Assembly (NCBI GenBank): GCA_030762935.1
Contig: CM060893.1
Location: forward strand, 12,382,001-12,446,000
DNA length: 64,000 nucleotides
Reading direction: 5' to 3'
Origin: Hymenopus coronatus
Lineage: Eukaryota > Arthropoda > Insecta > Mantodea > Hymenopodidae
Part shown: positions 1 through 14,700 of the stretch, one piece after another
How the letters are laid out: each line of letters begins with the position of its first letter
Numbering within the stretch: the first letter of the stretch is position 1
Notes under the pieces: model-generated
Databases searched by the model: none
What the model was told of the DNA's origin: nothing
Seen by the model: only the letters and a program-made list of their open reading frames with translations
Position numbers and translations under genes: made by a program

Positions 1-228
1 TCATTTATGATCAAAAATAATTATTTGAAAAAATTCAACAATAATAATTACATTGTTATGTGCATGAAAAAGGAAGATATTCTTTCTAGTATACTGCATC
101 CCCAAGCATTGTATACCCATATTTAAATATTCACTAAGTGCAAATAGCTTATGAAATAAATATATGTACCAAAAGTAATTATTTATAATTAAAAGAAAGT
201 CTATATTATATACTTCCTTAAAGAATGT
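1..228. other. AT-rich intronic sequence, nothing recognised
   Basis: Lies inside the next CFAP43 intron toward the 3' end of the gene. No coding or repeat match was noticed. Confidence 0.4.
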
Positions 229-289
229 TTAATAAGGAGAAACATATAAAATAGGTTTTGAGCCTATATAAGAGCTGAATAGATGCTCA

Positions 290-478
290 AGTCTATTCCT
301 TCGGAAGGGAAGGGAAGTAAAGGCGTTGGTCCCGTGTCGTAGATTTACGGCACATAAAAGAATCTCAAGCCTGATAGAGAGGCCTCTGAGCAAAATTAAG
401 CGGTCTTTCACGCCCAGTATAGAATGGGATGCTGAGAACTGCAGCAGTTAAAGAGCGTCCATAAATAACACGCCATGC
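290..478 (+). repeat. SINE-A copy, 5' truncated
   Basis: Lacks the tRNA-like head but keeps the core (aagggaagtaaaggcgttgg), the GAGGCCTCTGAGCAAAATTA block and the tail ending ATAAATAACACGCCAT. Compare the full copy at 7372-7662. Confidence 0.75.
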
Positions 479-803
479 ATTTTATCATTGCTTGGGACAA
501 GGGTAGCGTCCTATAGGAAAACGTGCTGTAGAATGCAATTTTAATTTATCTGTGCCATCCTACAGTGTTAATAATTATTGTATCCAGTGATATTGAAGAA
601 CATCTTACAAGTAATGCATTATCTTCCTCGAGGCCACGACCCTGAGACGTAATAATAACACCTATTACAGTGAGTAATATTAGAAAAAGGAATCTCAATC
701 AGCTCGCCAATTTGAAGGCATATTAATAAATTTGTAATAACCCTCTGGCAGGGAACCAGAGGCAGCATGGAAGAGATCAGTTGTGTAACACTTTAGTGTG
801 TAC

Positions 804-1034
804 CCTGAGATGCTTCCTCTTGATTGCCATCGTCTCCCAGTACCTCTCCTTCAGCAGGTTACACAGCTTGTCTTGGGCAGCTATCTTTGCTAATATCTCC
901 TTCTTCATTGTTTCCCTCTGCTTCTCGGCAGTATCCAGCATCTCCTTTCTTCCACACGCATCCAAGTCAAATGCACTGACAGGAAGTTGCTGTTCAGGAT
1001 GCTTCCTGGCATTAACATCCAGCAGAGCTCCAAT
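804..1034 (-). CDS. CFAP43: CFAP43 exon 14, conserved LPVSAFDLD block
   Basis: Phase-0 exon of 77 codons with acceptor GGCGCAG preceded by a pyrimidine tract and a CTAAT-type branch site. The donor is AGG|GTACAC. It continues the exon 13 helix as IGALLDVNARKHPEQQ, then LPVSAFDLDACGRKEMLD and LLKERYWETMAIKRKHLR. The last two blocks are what makes me favour CFAP43. The open frame extends to 1115 but includes repeat-derived DNA, so I end the exon at 1034. Confidence 0.78.
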
Positions 1035-4000
1035 CTGCGCCAAATTAGAAAACAGAGTAGTGGACTCCATTCCAAATGTCAATGACTCCACTTCCAAAAA
1101 TCTGATGTGTACCATTCACATGACTTTCTCCATATCCCTGTAACAAATAATTCTTAAAAAGCTTATACTTCTATTTACTTTATGCTAATCAGAAAAAAAT
1201 AGCAGAAATAGTCTTATTACTCACTTCCTTGTAAGTAGAAGCGAAATAAGGGACAACCATAGGTTAAAGTGATAGTCAAAAGCTGGTTGCTATGTCAATG
1301 AAGTTCCTTTGACAAGAGCCTGTATGAGAAAAGTATGTTTTTCATAGCAGAAACCAAAAATAAGGAATGTCACAAAAACGACGAACTCCACGAAAAAAAT
1401 GTATATAACATAAATTGTGGGTTTTAATGTGTTCTACATTTTTTGTGTAGTAAGTTTTTGTCCATCTCTTACGGTTTAGCAGTTATTCAAAATTTAGTAA
1501 AATTCATTCAGAATAAACTACTCTTCAGAGGCTATTCCCAGAAAATTCAAGATATACATTTTATTTGTCAGGTAAATATGTTTAATATACAAAATTTTAA
1601 TCAAAATCGTTAGAGCCTTTTTTGAGAAAATCAAAATTTTCGAAAAAAGTTCCATATAAAGGGTAGTTGGGGGTGGGGGGATTTTTCTCAAAATTTTCGT
1701 GTCGCATCCCTGGAAGATACTAAACTTAAATAACAAGCTTGGTATTTTACTGACTTTTCGTTTTTGAGTTATTGTGTTCACAGACACACGGACACACACA
1801 CACACACACACGGACCTTTTTGTGAAAATGCTTTTTTTGGATATTGGGGACCCTAAAACATATATTTCCGGTGAAATCTCGGTATCAAATTTTTGGGTGG
1901 AGTGCAATACTTTCTCTATACAGTATGTACATAGTGCGTATGGAGAAAGTAAAAATTATAGCAATAAAGTTAATTGCAGAAAATTGCTCTGATTTTTCCG
2001 TCTTTTCATTTGTAGTGTTTACAAAATTGTTTTAACCCAAACTCTTACTTTCCTTGCCACTAAACAAAGCATTTTTAAAATAGTGCATGTGTGTGTGTGT
2101 GTGTGAGGGGGGTGGTGCGCAAAACATTGGATAAATGCCATAATTGGTTTATATTCACAATCTGGGATGATTATTACTCCAAATTCACTCAATATAACCA
2201 GAACTTACTGGGACAGGCTTTGGAGACCATTGTCATGGTATTTATTGTGTTTATTAAATGAAGGATAAAAATGTAATTTAATAATTTAGAGAAGAATTTC
2301 AGTTGATTATTTGAATGCATTTGAAAACAGTGAACATGCTCCTAAATTTGTTATAATTTTTTATTACTGGAAGTGGTACTCTGTGAAGCTAGCAATTAGT
2401 TTTAATTTTAATTGGAGTCGAGTATACACACTTGTGCTTCACAAAAATTTACTTATGTAGAACTAGTTTTGCATGCATGTTATATGCATTGTCTACTGCT
2501 TTTGACTGTCGGATCCTTCTTTTCCAAATCACTATACTTGATAACTAAGTCAAACATCTTCAAAGGATGCAACACAAAGATTCTGAAGAAAAAACTCCTT
2601 ACCCAAACTGCCCCTTACATAGAAAATGTTTATTCTTTATTTATTCAAAAATGGCTCTAACAATTTTGATTAAATCATATTATATCTAAGTAGTTCGCAA
2701 TACAAATCAAATGTGTATCTTGAATTTTTTGTGAATACTCTGTGAAGTCCACTTCATCCTGAGTGAATTTCATATAGTTTTGTATATGGCTGGAATTGTG
2801 TTGAAAACAGGTTTCAATCTGACAGAGAAAAAAAAAATTATGATGTGGAACTTTCGCATGGTCACTCTCTGTGGTATAGTGGTTCCATGCTAGCCTCTAA
2901 AACCCAAAATTGCAGGTTCAAACCTGGTGGAGGGTGATGGGATTTTTTTCGGAAACAAAAATACTTAGCATGGTTTCCTTTGAAAGGGAAGTAATGTTTA
3001 ATGTTTATTAACGCGAAAAAGAATCCCATATGTTGAAAGAAGAAGATTCCTGGGCAACATTCCGCCATTTCACAATCAGATGTTGTGATTTTGTCCTATA
3101 GTGCCATCTGTGGGTGTCGAGCCATTCACTCATCACCATGGTGCACAGCGAACTCACATACTATAGATACTGTCTCATAAGTAATGTCGTTTTTTAAGAA
3201 AAACAATAATTTGAAATGTGTTCTGACAAGCAATTTACTAATCCTCAAAGTACAGACCATTTGATTCTATGGTCTTGAGCCATCTTTCAGCAAGGTTTAT
3301 TATCCCATGATGGTACTAGTCTCTGGTTTTTGATGCAAAGAATTTGGTGAGACCCACTTGCACTGCTTCAAAGTTGTCAACATTTCTTCCATGTAGAAAA
3401 TGGGCCATGGATCGAAAAAGATGATAATCTGATGGTGCGAGATCAGGGCTGTATGCTGGGTGTGGTAGCAGTTCGATTCCTCCCAATTCCTGAAGTTTCT
3501 CCATGGTTGTTCGTGCAGTACAGGGTCTTGCATTGTACTGTTGCAATAGAACCCTATTTCGGTTAACTAATGCTGGGTATCTCCATCGCAAAATTGCATG
3601 GACTCATTCCAGTTGTTGAGAGTAAAGGTCCGCATCAATCACTTGCCCATTTGGAACAAACCCCCAGTGAATCACACCTTCAAAATTCCACCAGACATAC
3701 AAAATTACTCTGGGACCAGACCAATTTTTTTTAACGATGACTTTGGCAGGTTGGTGGGGAATAAGCCACTATTTCGAGGCATCTGGGTTTCGATAATATG
3801 CCCATTTTTCATCACATGTGACAATTCTCCTGACACATCTATCATCCATGGGATTACAGATAAGCTGCCGACAGATATCCACTCTACATTGAGCCTGTTG
3901 AGGTGTCAGTACATGAAGGACAGTTCCAAGTGTTTTAATGTGGCGATGTATGGTATCTTTTGATGACCCAAGTTCTTCTGAAGCCTACAGGGACTTTTTT

Positions 4001-7000
4001 GCAGATTTTCTCCCAAAATTTGGCTCCACTTAGGAGCTACAGGAAATTAACTACCCATTCTTCAGCAAACTTATCTTAAAACATTTTATTCTTCTTTCTA
4101 CTTCATATTGATATAAACATCTGCAGAAATACCTTTATTAGATATTTCCTTGTAGATGTAATGGGATTAAAGGAAAAAAGTAGGCTTATGCAATAGTCAA
4201 ATAGTCAAAGAGCTAATTGTTTTGTAATCTCTTGAAATTTTGTTTTCTTTGCTTGACCAGCAGAAAGAAAATCAAATAATGGCTTTCCATTTGAGAAAAA
4301 TCTTAAGTATGGGAAAATTAAGAGCAATAATAGGGAATATCTTGTAAATAGTGAACTCCACAAAGAAAATAAATTGTGTATATTGAAGAGATCTACATTT
4401 TTGTACAGTAAGATTTTTCTCAATCTCTTATGATTTACTAGTTATGCAAAAATCATCCAGAATGAAGAAGACTTTACAGGCTATTACCAGAAAATTACAT
4501 TTCACTGTCATGAAATTATCTTAAATGTATGATATCTTAATCAAAATTATTAAGAGCCATTTTTGATAAAGTCAACACTTTTGAAAAATGTTCCATGTAA
4601 AAGGTAGTTCAGGGTGGGGGATTTTCTTGAAAATCTTTGTATCACATCCCTGGAAGATACAGAAGTTCAAGTTTGGTATACAACCAATTTTTCATTTTTG
4701 AGTTATGCTGTTCACATGCATGTAAGCACAAATACACACAGGCATGCACAAACACACACATACAATAAACTATCTAGATTACATAAATATCTAATTTAGA
4801 AGCAGACATACACAAACTATGGAAAATAGGTTACATCAAAGATTAGAGGAATAATGGTCTTTTAAAACATTCAAACCTGACTTAAATAAATTCTTGCTTT
4901 CTAACCAATTTTACTCAGAGGAGAAATTGAATCAATATTGTGTACCTACAAATAAGTCACTGAAAGAAACAGAATATTTAAAATCCAAATAAATGCTGAG
5001 CTCCATTTTTCAATATACTCAAAGGCAAAATTATGTTTTTAATCAGGTAATCAATTTTTTTAATTGTTTACTTAAGAAGTTCATTACAAATATGTTACAT
5101 GTTATTTTTACTATTTTACTTTTGGTGTATAAAATCTCTTGTTTTTGCATAAATGACAATAGGTATTTTTATGATATGCAAATATTTTCCATTAATGTTA
5201 TTAATGTGGCTGCATTTATTGTATCCATGTATATACATATATTATTTCTGTTTTAAACTTAATATGTCCAATAATATGCATATGTTTCAAAGGATGAATA
5301 AATAAACATTAATAATCATGTATGCAGAACAAATTAATCCCATATATTTTTCCTAAGACTTTATGCAGAGAAGAATAATTATATTGATTTCAGTAAATGT
5401 TGCGAATTAGACATCCTTTATTTACAAGAGAAAATTATTTTGAATTCCAAAGTATGTTTTAGTATATTTATAAGACCTTAGTTATATTGATTTAATGAAA
5501 TGTTGTCAGTTACATTTTCTTACTAAAATAATGCATTAAACATTAACTTTTCAACTGTAGCTACTGATGCAGACTATGGTATGTGGGTGGATGACTGCAC
5601 ACTCACTAGAAAGTGAAGTGAGGTTGTCATGATTTTTCTCCTCTGTTACAAGTTCCCAGCCCCTGAACTAGTTAATCATAAAAGGTAGACAAAAAGGTTC
5701 TGTAGGTAAAATGTAAAGCTCATTAATACAAAAAATTTGTTTCAAACATATGTTTTGTAGAATTAACCTTTTCAAAATATTTCATGCTATAAGTTTACAT
5801 CTTTCCCAAGTATGAGTGCATCATCTAAAGAACCTGCATGAAGGTTTGTGATCTCTTTTCTTTTCTGCTTTCTATCGCAAAAGTTTGTTGCTATGAATAA
5901 GCATTTGAATACCTACAGTTTCTTATTTTGTAAGTAAGCACTTCTTACTTAAATTTAAATAATTCCTAAGAAACAGAATCTAATGTGCTCCAATCACATG
6001 ACTTTCTCTAGATCTCTGTAAAAAAATATTGTTAATAAGCTTATTCTTCTATCTATTTCATGCTATTCGAGATAAACATTAATAGAAACAGTTTTATTAT
6101 TTAGTTCCTTATAAGCAGAAAGGAAATAACGGAATATACTAGGCTAAATTGACAGTCAAATGTTTTAAAATGTGGTTGCTCTGGGATTGAAATCTGTTTC
6201 TTTGCGTGGCCAGGTGTACAAGAAAAGTATGTGTTTTAAAACTGAAACTAATAACAAGGAATATCTCAAAAACTCCAGGAAAACAATTGCAATGACATAA
6301 ATCGTGTGTTTTAACGAGCTCTACATTTTTTGTGTACAAAGCTTTTGTCTCTTATGGTTTACCAGTTATGCAAAATTCATCCAAAACAAAGATGTCTTCA
6401 GAGGCTATTCCCAGAAAACTCAAGATATACGTTTTATTTGTCATGTAAACGTCTTTGATATACAATATTTAAATCAACATCGTTTGAACCATTTTTGAGA
6501 AAATCAAAATTTTCGAAATTTTTTGCATGCAAAGGGTAGTTGAGAGTTATTGTCGCATCTTTTTTTGATACTGAACTTCAATATGAAATTTGGTATTTAA
6601 CTGACTTTTCATTATTGAGCTATGCTGCCCACACACTGACAAATGGACAGACCGACAACACACACACCCACGACTTTTTATAAAAATGCTTTTTTTGGTT
6701 TCAGGGGGTCTCAAAACATATATTTCTAGTTAAATCTTGTTATCAAATTTGTGGGTGAATACAAAACTATGTACATAGTATGTGTAGAGAAAGTAAAAAT
6801 AATATAATATGAATGGAAGAATTACTACGATTGGTAACAGGTTTCTAAATATCACAGCTGGAGAAAGTCATATGAATGTTCAGATCACACACCTCTTTGG
6901 TTTCAGGGAGCCTAGAAAGAGTGTTTTTGATAAAATCTTGATTTTTAATTTTTGCATGGAAAAAATATTTCTACCATAGGAGAAAGTAGAGGAAATAAAA

Positions 7001-8668
7001 ATCTGAGATTAGTAACCCAGTAAGAGTCACATGTTTATCTTTATTTGCTTCTAAGTTACTCACAATTTTCAGGGAATTTCCCTAATGTTAAAAGGATAGT
7101 AACCTTTTTCTGGATTTTTCTGAATTCCTGGTAAATTTTTGACTTTTCTTCAATGTACTGTGCAGCCTCTTGATGGGCAGTGAAGTCTTCTTGTTGCTCC
7201 AGACAAGTTTTAGCGCCCTGAGCAGTACCTGCAGAATGTACAATTGTATTACTCAGTATTTTCAGAAACAAGCACTCATACATCTCATAGAAATTGAAAA
7301 TTGAGTCAACATAACACTCCATGTAAACTGCGGGAACATGTTTTCATAAGCTGTCTCTCATCAATTCAGTCGTCCTCCGTGGTGTAATGGTTACCATGCT
7401 GACTTCATATACCCAAGGTTGTGGGTTCAAACCTGGTGGAGGACGATGGATTTTTTTCGGGTGTAAAAATCCTTAGCATGGCTTCCTTCGAAAGGGAAGT
7501 AAAGCCCTTGGTCCTGTGTTGTAGATTTACGGCACGTAAAAGAACCTCAAGTCTAATAGAGAGGCCTCTGAGCAAAATTAAGCGATCTTTCACCCCAATT
7601 TAGAATGGGACGCTGAGAACAACAGCAGTTAAAGAGCGTCCATAAATAACATGCCATTTACATTTTATTTCCTCATCAATTCACAATGTTCTCCTGATGG
7701 AGGAGGCTTCAACCGTTTTGCAGAAAATTCATATCTATGGGAATTTCAACATTCATAGCTAAATCTTCATCTATTTCCATGATTTTCTCCCACACATACA
7801 CTTCTTTTATTCCCGATGGTTTAACAGTTTTATATCTGAGCGTATATGGTGGTAATTATTCCCAAAATGAGACTCACAGGTGTTTTATCTATTTGCTTCA
7901 ACTTAATGTTTCTCGAATGCTCTTTCATCCTGTCATTAAAATTTCTTTTTGTTTACCATTGTATATTTAGTCACAATTCAGTATGTGTCGAATTAGGAAG
8001 AGTGGGAAGTAAAGGAAATGAATTATAAGAATTTTAAAATATTGGTCAATGATAAACCATTTAGAAGAAGAAGATATCTTGAAACCATGCTTAAATTTAC
8101 AGTGGAATGAGACTAGGTGTAACACCTCGGTTAACAGAATTAAAGAGGTCATGGAACAATTGACTTAGGAATGTCTTGGAAAGCTAGAGAATGAAAAGGA
8201 AGGTATTTCTGAAGTAAGTTGAACAAAGAATTGATGATGCTGAAATTCAGAAAATATTTAGTAATTGCAACAAGAAAAAGTCATTAAGAATCTATAAGGA
8301 ACTAAAGAACCAATGGAGTAAGGAAAGCTATGTAGAAAACTCTGATATGCTCCATTCACCTAACTTCCTCTATACCTATGTAGCAAATCATTGTTAATGA
8401 GTTTATTCTTTTGTGTACTCCATGTTAATCGAGATAAACATTAGAAAAACTGGTCTCATTATTTAGGTCCTTATAATTTTTTTGTTCTTACTTTCTCTAT
8501 ACGCACTAAATACATAGTGAATAGAGAAAATATTGCACTCCACAAAAAATTTGATACCGAGATTTCACCAGAAATATATGTTTTAGGGTCTCCAATATCC
8601 AAAAAAACATTTTCACAAAAAGGTGTGTGTGTGTGTGTGTGTGCGTGCGTGCGTGTGCGTGTGCGTGT

Positions 8669-8705
<37 letters not shown>

Positions 8706-11700
8706 CACGGTAACTCAAAAACGAAAAGTCAGTAAAATACCAAACTTGGTATTTAAGTTTAGTATCTTCCAGGGATGCAACATAAAGATTTTGAGAAAAA
8801 TCCCCCCCACCCCCAACTACCCTTTACATGGAACTTTTTTCGAAAGTTTTGATTTTCTCAAAAATGGCTCTAACGATTTTGATTAAAATTTTGTATATCA
8901 AACATATTTACCTGACAAATAAAATGTATATCTTGAATTTTCTAGGAATAGCCTCTGAAGAGTAGTTTATTCTGGATGAATTTTACGAAATTTTGAATAA
9001 CTGCTAAACCGTAAGAGATGGACAAAAACTTACTACACAAAAAATGTAGAGCAAGTTAAAACACATAATTTATGTTATATAATTTTTTTTCGTGGAGTTC
9101 GTCATTTTTGAGACATTCTTTATTTTTGGTTTCTGCTATGAAAAACATATTTTTCTCATACAGGAACTTGTCAACTCTGATCCATATAAACAAAGGAACT
9201 TCATTGACATAGCAACCAGCTTTTGACTATCACTTTAACCTATGGTAGTCCCTTATTTTGCTTCTAGTTACAAGGAAGCAAGTAATAAGACTATTTCTAC
9301 TAATTTTTTCTGATTTGCATAAAGTAAATAGAAGTATAATCTTTTTAAGAATAATTTGTTGCAGGGATATAGGGAAAGTCATGTGAATGGTACACATCAG
9401 ATTTTTTTGTACTGTATGATAAGTGAATTGCTGTTTTTTTTTTTCTTCTTTTACACACACACATATACACAAACATATAACACCCATGCCCAAGGTGGAA
9501 CTCGAACCCATGATGCCCTGTGCTATAAAGCTCCAAACTGAGAGGCCTTTGCGAGCGCAGCCATGGGGACCGGCATATAATTAAAAGGGAAATTATGGAA
9601 CGCACTAGGCTAAACCGACAGTCAAATGTTTGAAAATGTCGTTGCTAACGGACTAATATCGGTTTATTTGCATGGCCAGGTGTTGCCAAGTTCCCGTATG
9701 AGAAAATTTTATTTTAAAACCGAAACTAATAATAAAGAATATCTCGAAAATGGTCAACTCCAAGAAAAAAATGTATATGATGTGTATGTATATGATTGTG
9801 TGTTTTAATGAGTTCCACATTTTTTGTGTAGTAAGTTTTGTCTATCTCTTATACGAGGGCTGATCAACAAAGACTGAGACTGATTTTTTTTCACAGATGT
9901 TTATTACTCCAATTCAATGTTTACATGATCTTTTTCAAAGTAGTCCCCTCCTACTCCAATGCACTTTTTATAGCATCTCTGCCAGTCCTTGAACACGTGC
10001 TGCAGACCATTCTTTATCAGGTCCTTGAGAATCGCCTCACTTTTCTTGAGCACTGGCTTCAGAGTTCTCAAATCGAATACCCCTAAGTGATGGGAATAAA
10101 AAAAAAGGCACAAGGTGCAAGATCGGGGCTATGAGAATGATGTGGTACACAGGTAACGTTGAATTGAGCCAGAAACTGCATGACTTGATTTGCGACATGA
10201 GGCCGTGCATTGCCATGATGAAGTCGCCACCGAGTCCGAGAAAGCTCTGGTCGTTTCTTTGCAATGTGCTTCCTCAGTGTAGCCAATACTGACGTGTAGT
10301 ATGCTGCTGTAACAGCAGTGTGAGGGGGAACTGCATGCTGGTAAATCATTCCATTACAGTCAAAGAATGTGATCACCATCACTTTCCCTGCAGATGGAAC
10401 AACTTTTGCCTTTTTTGGTGCTCGAAGTCCACCTAAACACTGTTGCACAAGGTAGTGCATCTTCACTGTATGCGTGCTTCAGCTTTTCATAAGTTTCGGT
10501 GGCTGTATGGTTTAAACGAAAACAGAATTTGATTGTGCTGTACTGCTCCTCTCGTGTCACCTCCATTGTCTGGTATAAAGAGCATTACTACCAGTCTACC
10601 GATACGAGAGTGCTGCCACCTACCGACATTATACATAAAAACCTGCTCTTTTCAAATATTTATGTTACAGATATGAAACAATCACAGAAGCTACAGGAAA
10701 AAATCAGTCTGTCTTTGTTGATCAGCCCTCGTAGTTTACCAGTTATGCAAAATTCAGAAAAATTCATTTGGAATAAAAAGGCTCTCAGAGGTTATTCTTA
10801 GAAAACTCAAGATATACATTTTATTTACCATGTAATTTAATCAAAACCATTAAAGCCATTTTTGAGAAAATCAAAAATTTCAAAATTTTTTCCATGTAAG
10901 GGTAGTTGGGGTAGGGGAATTTTCTTGAATATTTTCGTGTCGCATCCTTGGAAGATACTGAACTTAAATATCGTGTTTGGGGTTAATGGACTTTATGTTC
11001 TCTCTCCCTGACACACACGCACGCATGCACGTGCACTCATGCACACACACATACACACACTTTTTTTTTTGGATACAGGGGAACCTAAAACATATATTTC
11101 TGGTGAAATCTCGGTATCAAATTTTTGGGTGGAGTACAATACCTTCTCTTTACACTATGTACATAGTACGTATAGAGAAAGTAAAAATTAACCATTTTAG
11201 AAGGTAAGATTAGATAAGTTGCAAAAAGAGTTTGCATATATAAATGGGTTGTACCCAATTACTCACCTGTGGCGCTTGTTCTGAAGGTCATGGTTGTTCT
11301 TTTGTGCTGAAACTTTTCCCTCAGAGATTCTAACTCCTTCCTCAGCTCCTCTGCTTCAGCTTCATTTACTGGCACACTGAAACAATGTGTGACTTATAAG
11401 GGGAATCCCAGAAATTGTACTCGTGATGCACTACTATCTCCATGGACACATGCATTAATTAGCTATCTATCACCATTTTGTCAGAATGGCTTCAAAAATC
11501 TCAGTTATTTACTTACTTTCAATTTACCTCCTCCTGTATTCTTTATGAAATTATTGACAATGGTCAAGATGATTTTAATGCTAAATCCTATTCTGTTTCC
11601 CTTAATGATGTAATTTCATAAACTTCCTGTGATATTTCTAATGGATGAAAAACTACCTGATAGTCATGGAAAACGTATTCACACATGATATATTTCCGAT

Positions 11701-14700
11701 TTACTTAACATTCCTGAATAGTCTTTCAAATTCTAGAAATTTGTTAGTAAGTTTTAGATAATCCTAATACATTAAATTTTAAACTTCTCTTTGGTCCTGT
11801 AGTTATTTAATAATATAAGTGCCAGACAGCTTTCACAAGATACAGAAACCTCTAACATCAATATACAACAAAATAAAATTGAATATAATGATTCCTCACT
11901 CCCAGGTCATTAAGATAAAGGTTTTATAAATGGAACACAATCTGCAACCACTGAAATAAAATGCATGATGATGATGATGATAATAAATAGCTGGTGTGAC
12001 ACATTCGCATGACTTTCCCTACCCATTCTTCAACAAACTATTTTTACAAAAGTTTACTGTTTTATCTAACCCATTTTAATCAAGATAAATCTTTATAAAA
12101 GTATGTAGAAACAATTTTACTACGCATTTCCATATAGGCCATACAATGGAAAAAAGGGAAGATAGTAAGTAGGCTTAAGCAATTGCCAAATCTGGTTCCT
12201 ATGTGAAATGATCAAGAGAAATAAAAATGAATAAAGACTTCCTATTTGAAAAAAGTATCTTGGAATTAAATAAAACAAAAAGGAATCTCAACAATGGTTA
12301 ACTCCAAAAAAATGTGTTTTACATAAATTGTGTGTTTTAATGAGATCTTCATTTTATTCTGCAGTAAGATTTTGTCTATTTCTTATGGTTTAACAATTCT
12401 GCTAGTCATTCAGAGTGTAGAGGACTTCAGAGGCTAATCCCAGAAAATTCAAGATATACATTTTATTTTTCAAGAAAATATCTTAAAACTTTATGGTATT
12501 TTAATCAAAATCATTAAAGCCACTTTTGTGAAAAAATTATGAAAATTGTTCCCATGCAAAGGATAGCTTGGGATGGAAGGGGTATATTCTTGAAAGATGA
12601 TGAAATTTAATACCAAGTTTGGTTTTTCTTTTTTTTTTGAAGTATGATGTTCATAGACACAAGGGAGCTTTTTCCAATTCTTTTTTTATTCAGGGAGTCT
12701 CAAAACATTTATTTCCAGTGAAATCTTGGTATTGAATTTTATGGGTAAAATACAACACCTCCACTTACTATAGATAAGCAGTATATATATATATATATAA
12801 AAAAACCACACATATACACAATTTTCCATCCATCTAATGGGAATTTTGTGATGGGGTTTCTTAGCATGCAAACATTAACTCATTTTATTCATCCTTTACA
12901 TACAATTGCTAAAGGACGCGTTCAAAAATACATATATACACATATTTACAACTTAGTTACTTAATTTAAATTCTTCTATGCTATAAAAAGCATTCTCTAA
13001 TAAATACTTTTTACAGATGTTAACATACACTTGTTACTTTTAATACTTTTAAGTTCTTTGTGTATCTTATTAAATACATGTTTCCCCATACCCATTACAT
13101 CTTGATTATTTAAAGTACCCCTCAGTGTCGATCTAAAATATTCATTATGGCTGGTTGGTTGGTTGGTTGGTTGGTTGGTATCTAATGTTGAGCAGTTGGC
13201 AGTGAAGCCATTCGCTCTCTTGCATTCCAGTATTTTGATGTCATATTATCATGTCGACTCAAGGTTGGGCAGCACAGTAGATGGTTTCCATCCATATCTT
13301 CTTTAGGTGTACAGAAAGGACACACAGGAGATCTCACTATACCAATCCTGAATAAATGTTTATTGAGACAGTCATGGCCTGTTAGGAGTCTAAAAGTTGC
13401 TACAGAGGATTTTCTTGATAATGTAGTGATTCTGGTTGTGTTATTACATAAATTTTCCCATGGTTTTCCTTTTGTTTGTAATACATTATCTTCTTTAATT
13501 TTGTTATTATATGTTGATATAATGATTCTTTTGATAGAGTCATAACTTATTGGATCAGATGAATTTGATGTAATTTTACTACCTTTCTTGGCTAGAAAGT
13601 CAGCTGTTTCATTACCCTGTATTCTGCAATGTGCTTGTATCCATTGAAGTATTAATCTTTTATTTAAATTCATTAGTTGTTTTATGATTTTGTGGCATTC
13701 TGCAATATTTAAGTTATTAGGTGTTACATAAGATGTTATGGATGTTTCTTTTCTTAGGTGATGTACCCGCTATTTGGTGCCTAATTTTAAACGGTTACAA
13801 AAAGTTGAATAAAAACATAAAAACAAATATTATTATTGTTTCTTAAGCAACACTTGTGTATATTGCTATTTTTTTTCTCCTCATTGTCTAGTACAATACA
13901 TTTTATACTTTCATATATATACATGCAGGGAACAGTTAAAATCTTATAAATTTTAAAAATTTGTCTACATGAATGTAGCTTATCTATTTTCTCCACTGTC
14001 CTGAGTGCTTTTTTCTGTAATGTGAATCCTTTTTTGTGTCTGTTTCCGTAATATTTCCCCAAAGAGCAATTCCGTACTTTATAGGTGAATAAATGAATGC
14101 ATAATAGATTTGCTTAAGACTGTCTCCATCCATAATATTCCTAGCTTGTTTCATAACATATATACCTTTATTTATTTTTTTAGTGATATGTGTTATGTAT
14201 GTTTTCCAATTTAGTTGTCAATTACTACTCCTAGAAAATTGCTATAATGCATACAGACAATTGTTTTAGATTAAGCAGACCCCAAATGCATATTTATGTG
14301 AAGTGCCAATACTGAATGTTGTTCCTCTAAGTTGTATAGGTGTGTGGTGGAGAAATAAACATTTAATATGTGTGTGTGTAACTAAGTATCTCTGTTCTTT
14401 TTTTAGACTTACTCTGATACACAAAGGTAGTAGATGAGAGAGAATCTTACCCAGAATTCGTACAGACAATGCTCCCATCATGTCCAAGGCTGATGATGTA
14501 TTCTTTCAGTGGGGTACAGAAGGCTTTCTTAATTCCCAATTCGGTTCGATGATGTGTCATCTTTACTACAATAGCTTTCTTACTATCTTCCGTTCTTAAG
14601 AACACCAAGCCATCCACTCCGTATGAAAGCACATGTCTTGTTGTTATAGACATCCAGTATCTCCGCAGCTGGTGTCCACTAGGAGCTGTCGACGATATCG

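Noticed and set aside
777..1115. Extending CFAP43 exon 14 to the full open frame
   Set aside because: The upstream 80 bp lies beyond a good branch site and acceptor, breaks phase with exon 13 and includes repeat sequence.
7372..7446. A functional tRNA gene
   Set aside because: It has A and B boxes and a pairing acceptor stem, but it is followed by a SINE body present in many copies and the anticodon arm is poor.
8506..8886. Val/Cys and His/Thr repeat frames
   Set aside because: Translation of the (GT)n tract inside a CTTTCTC repeat.
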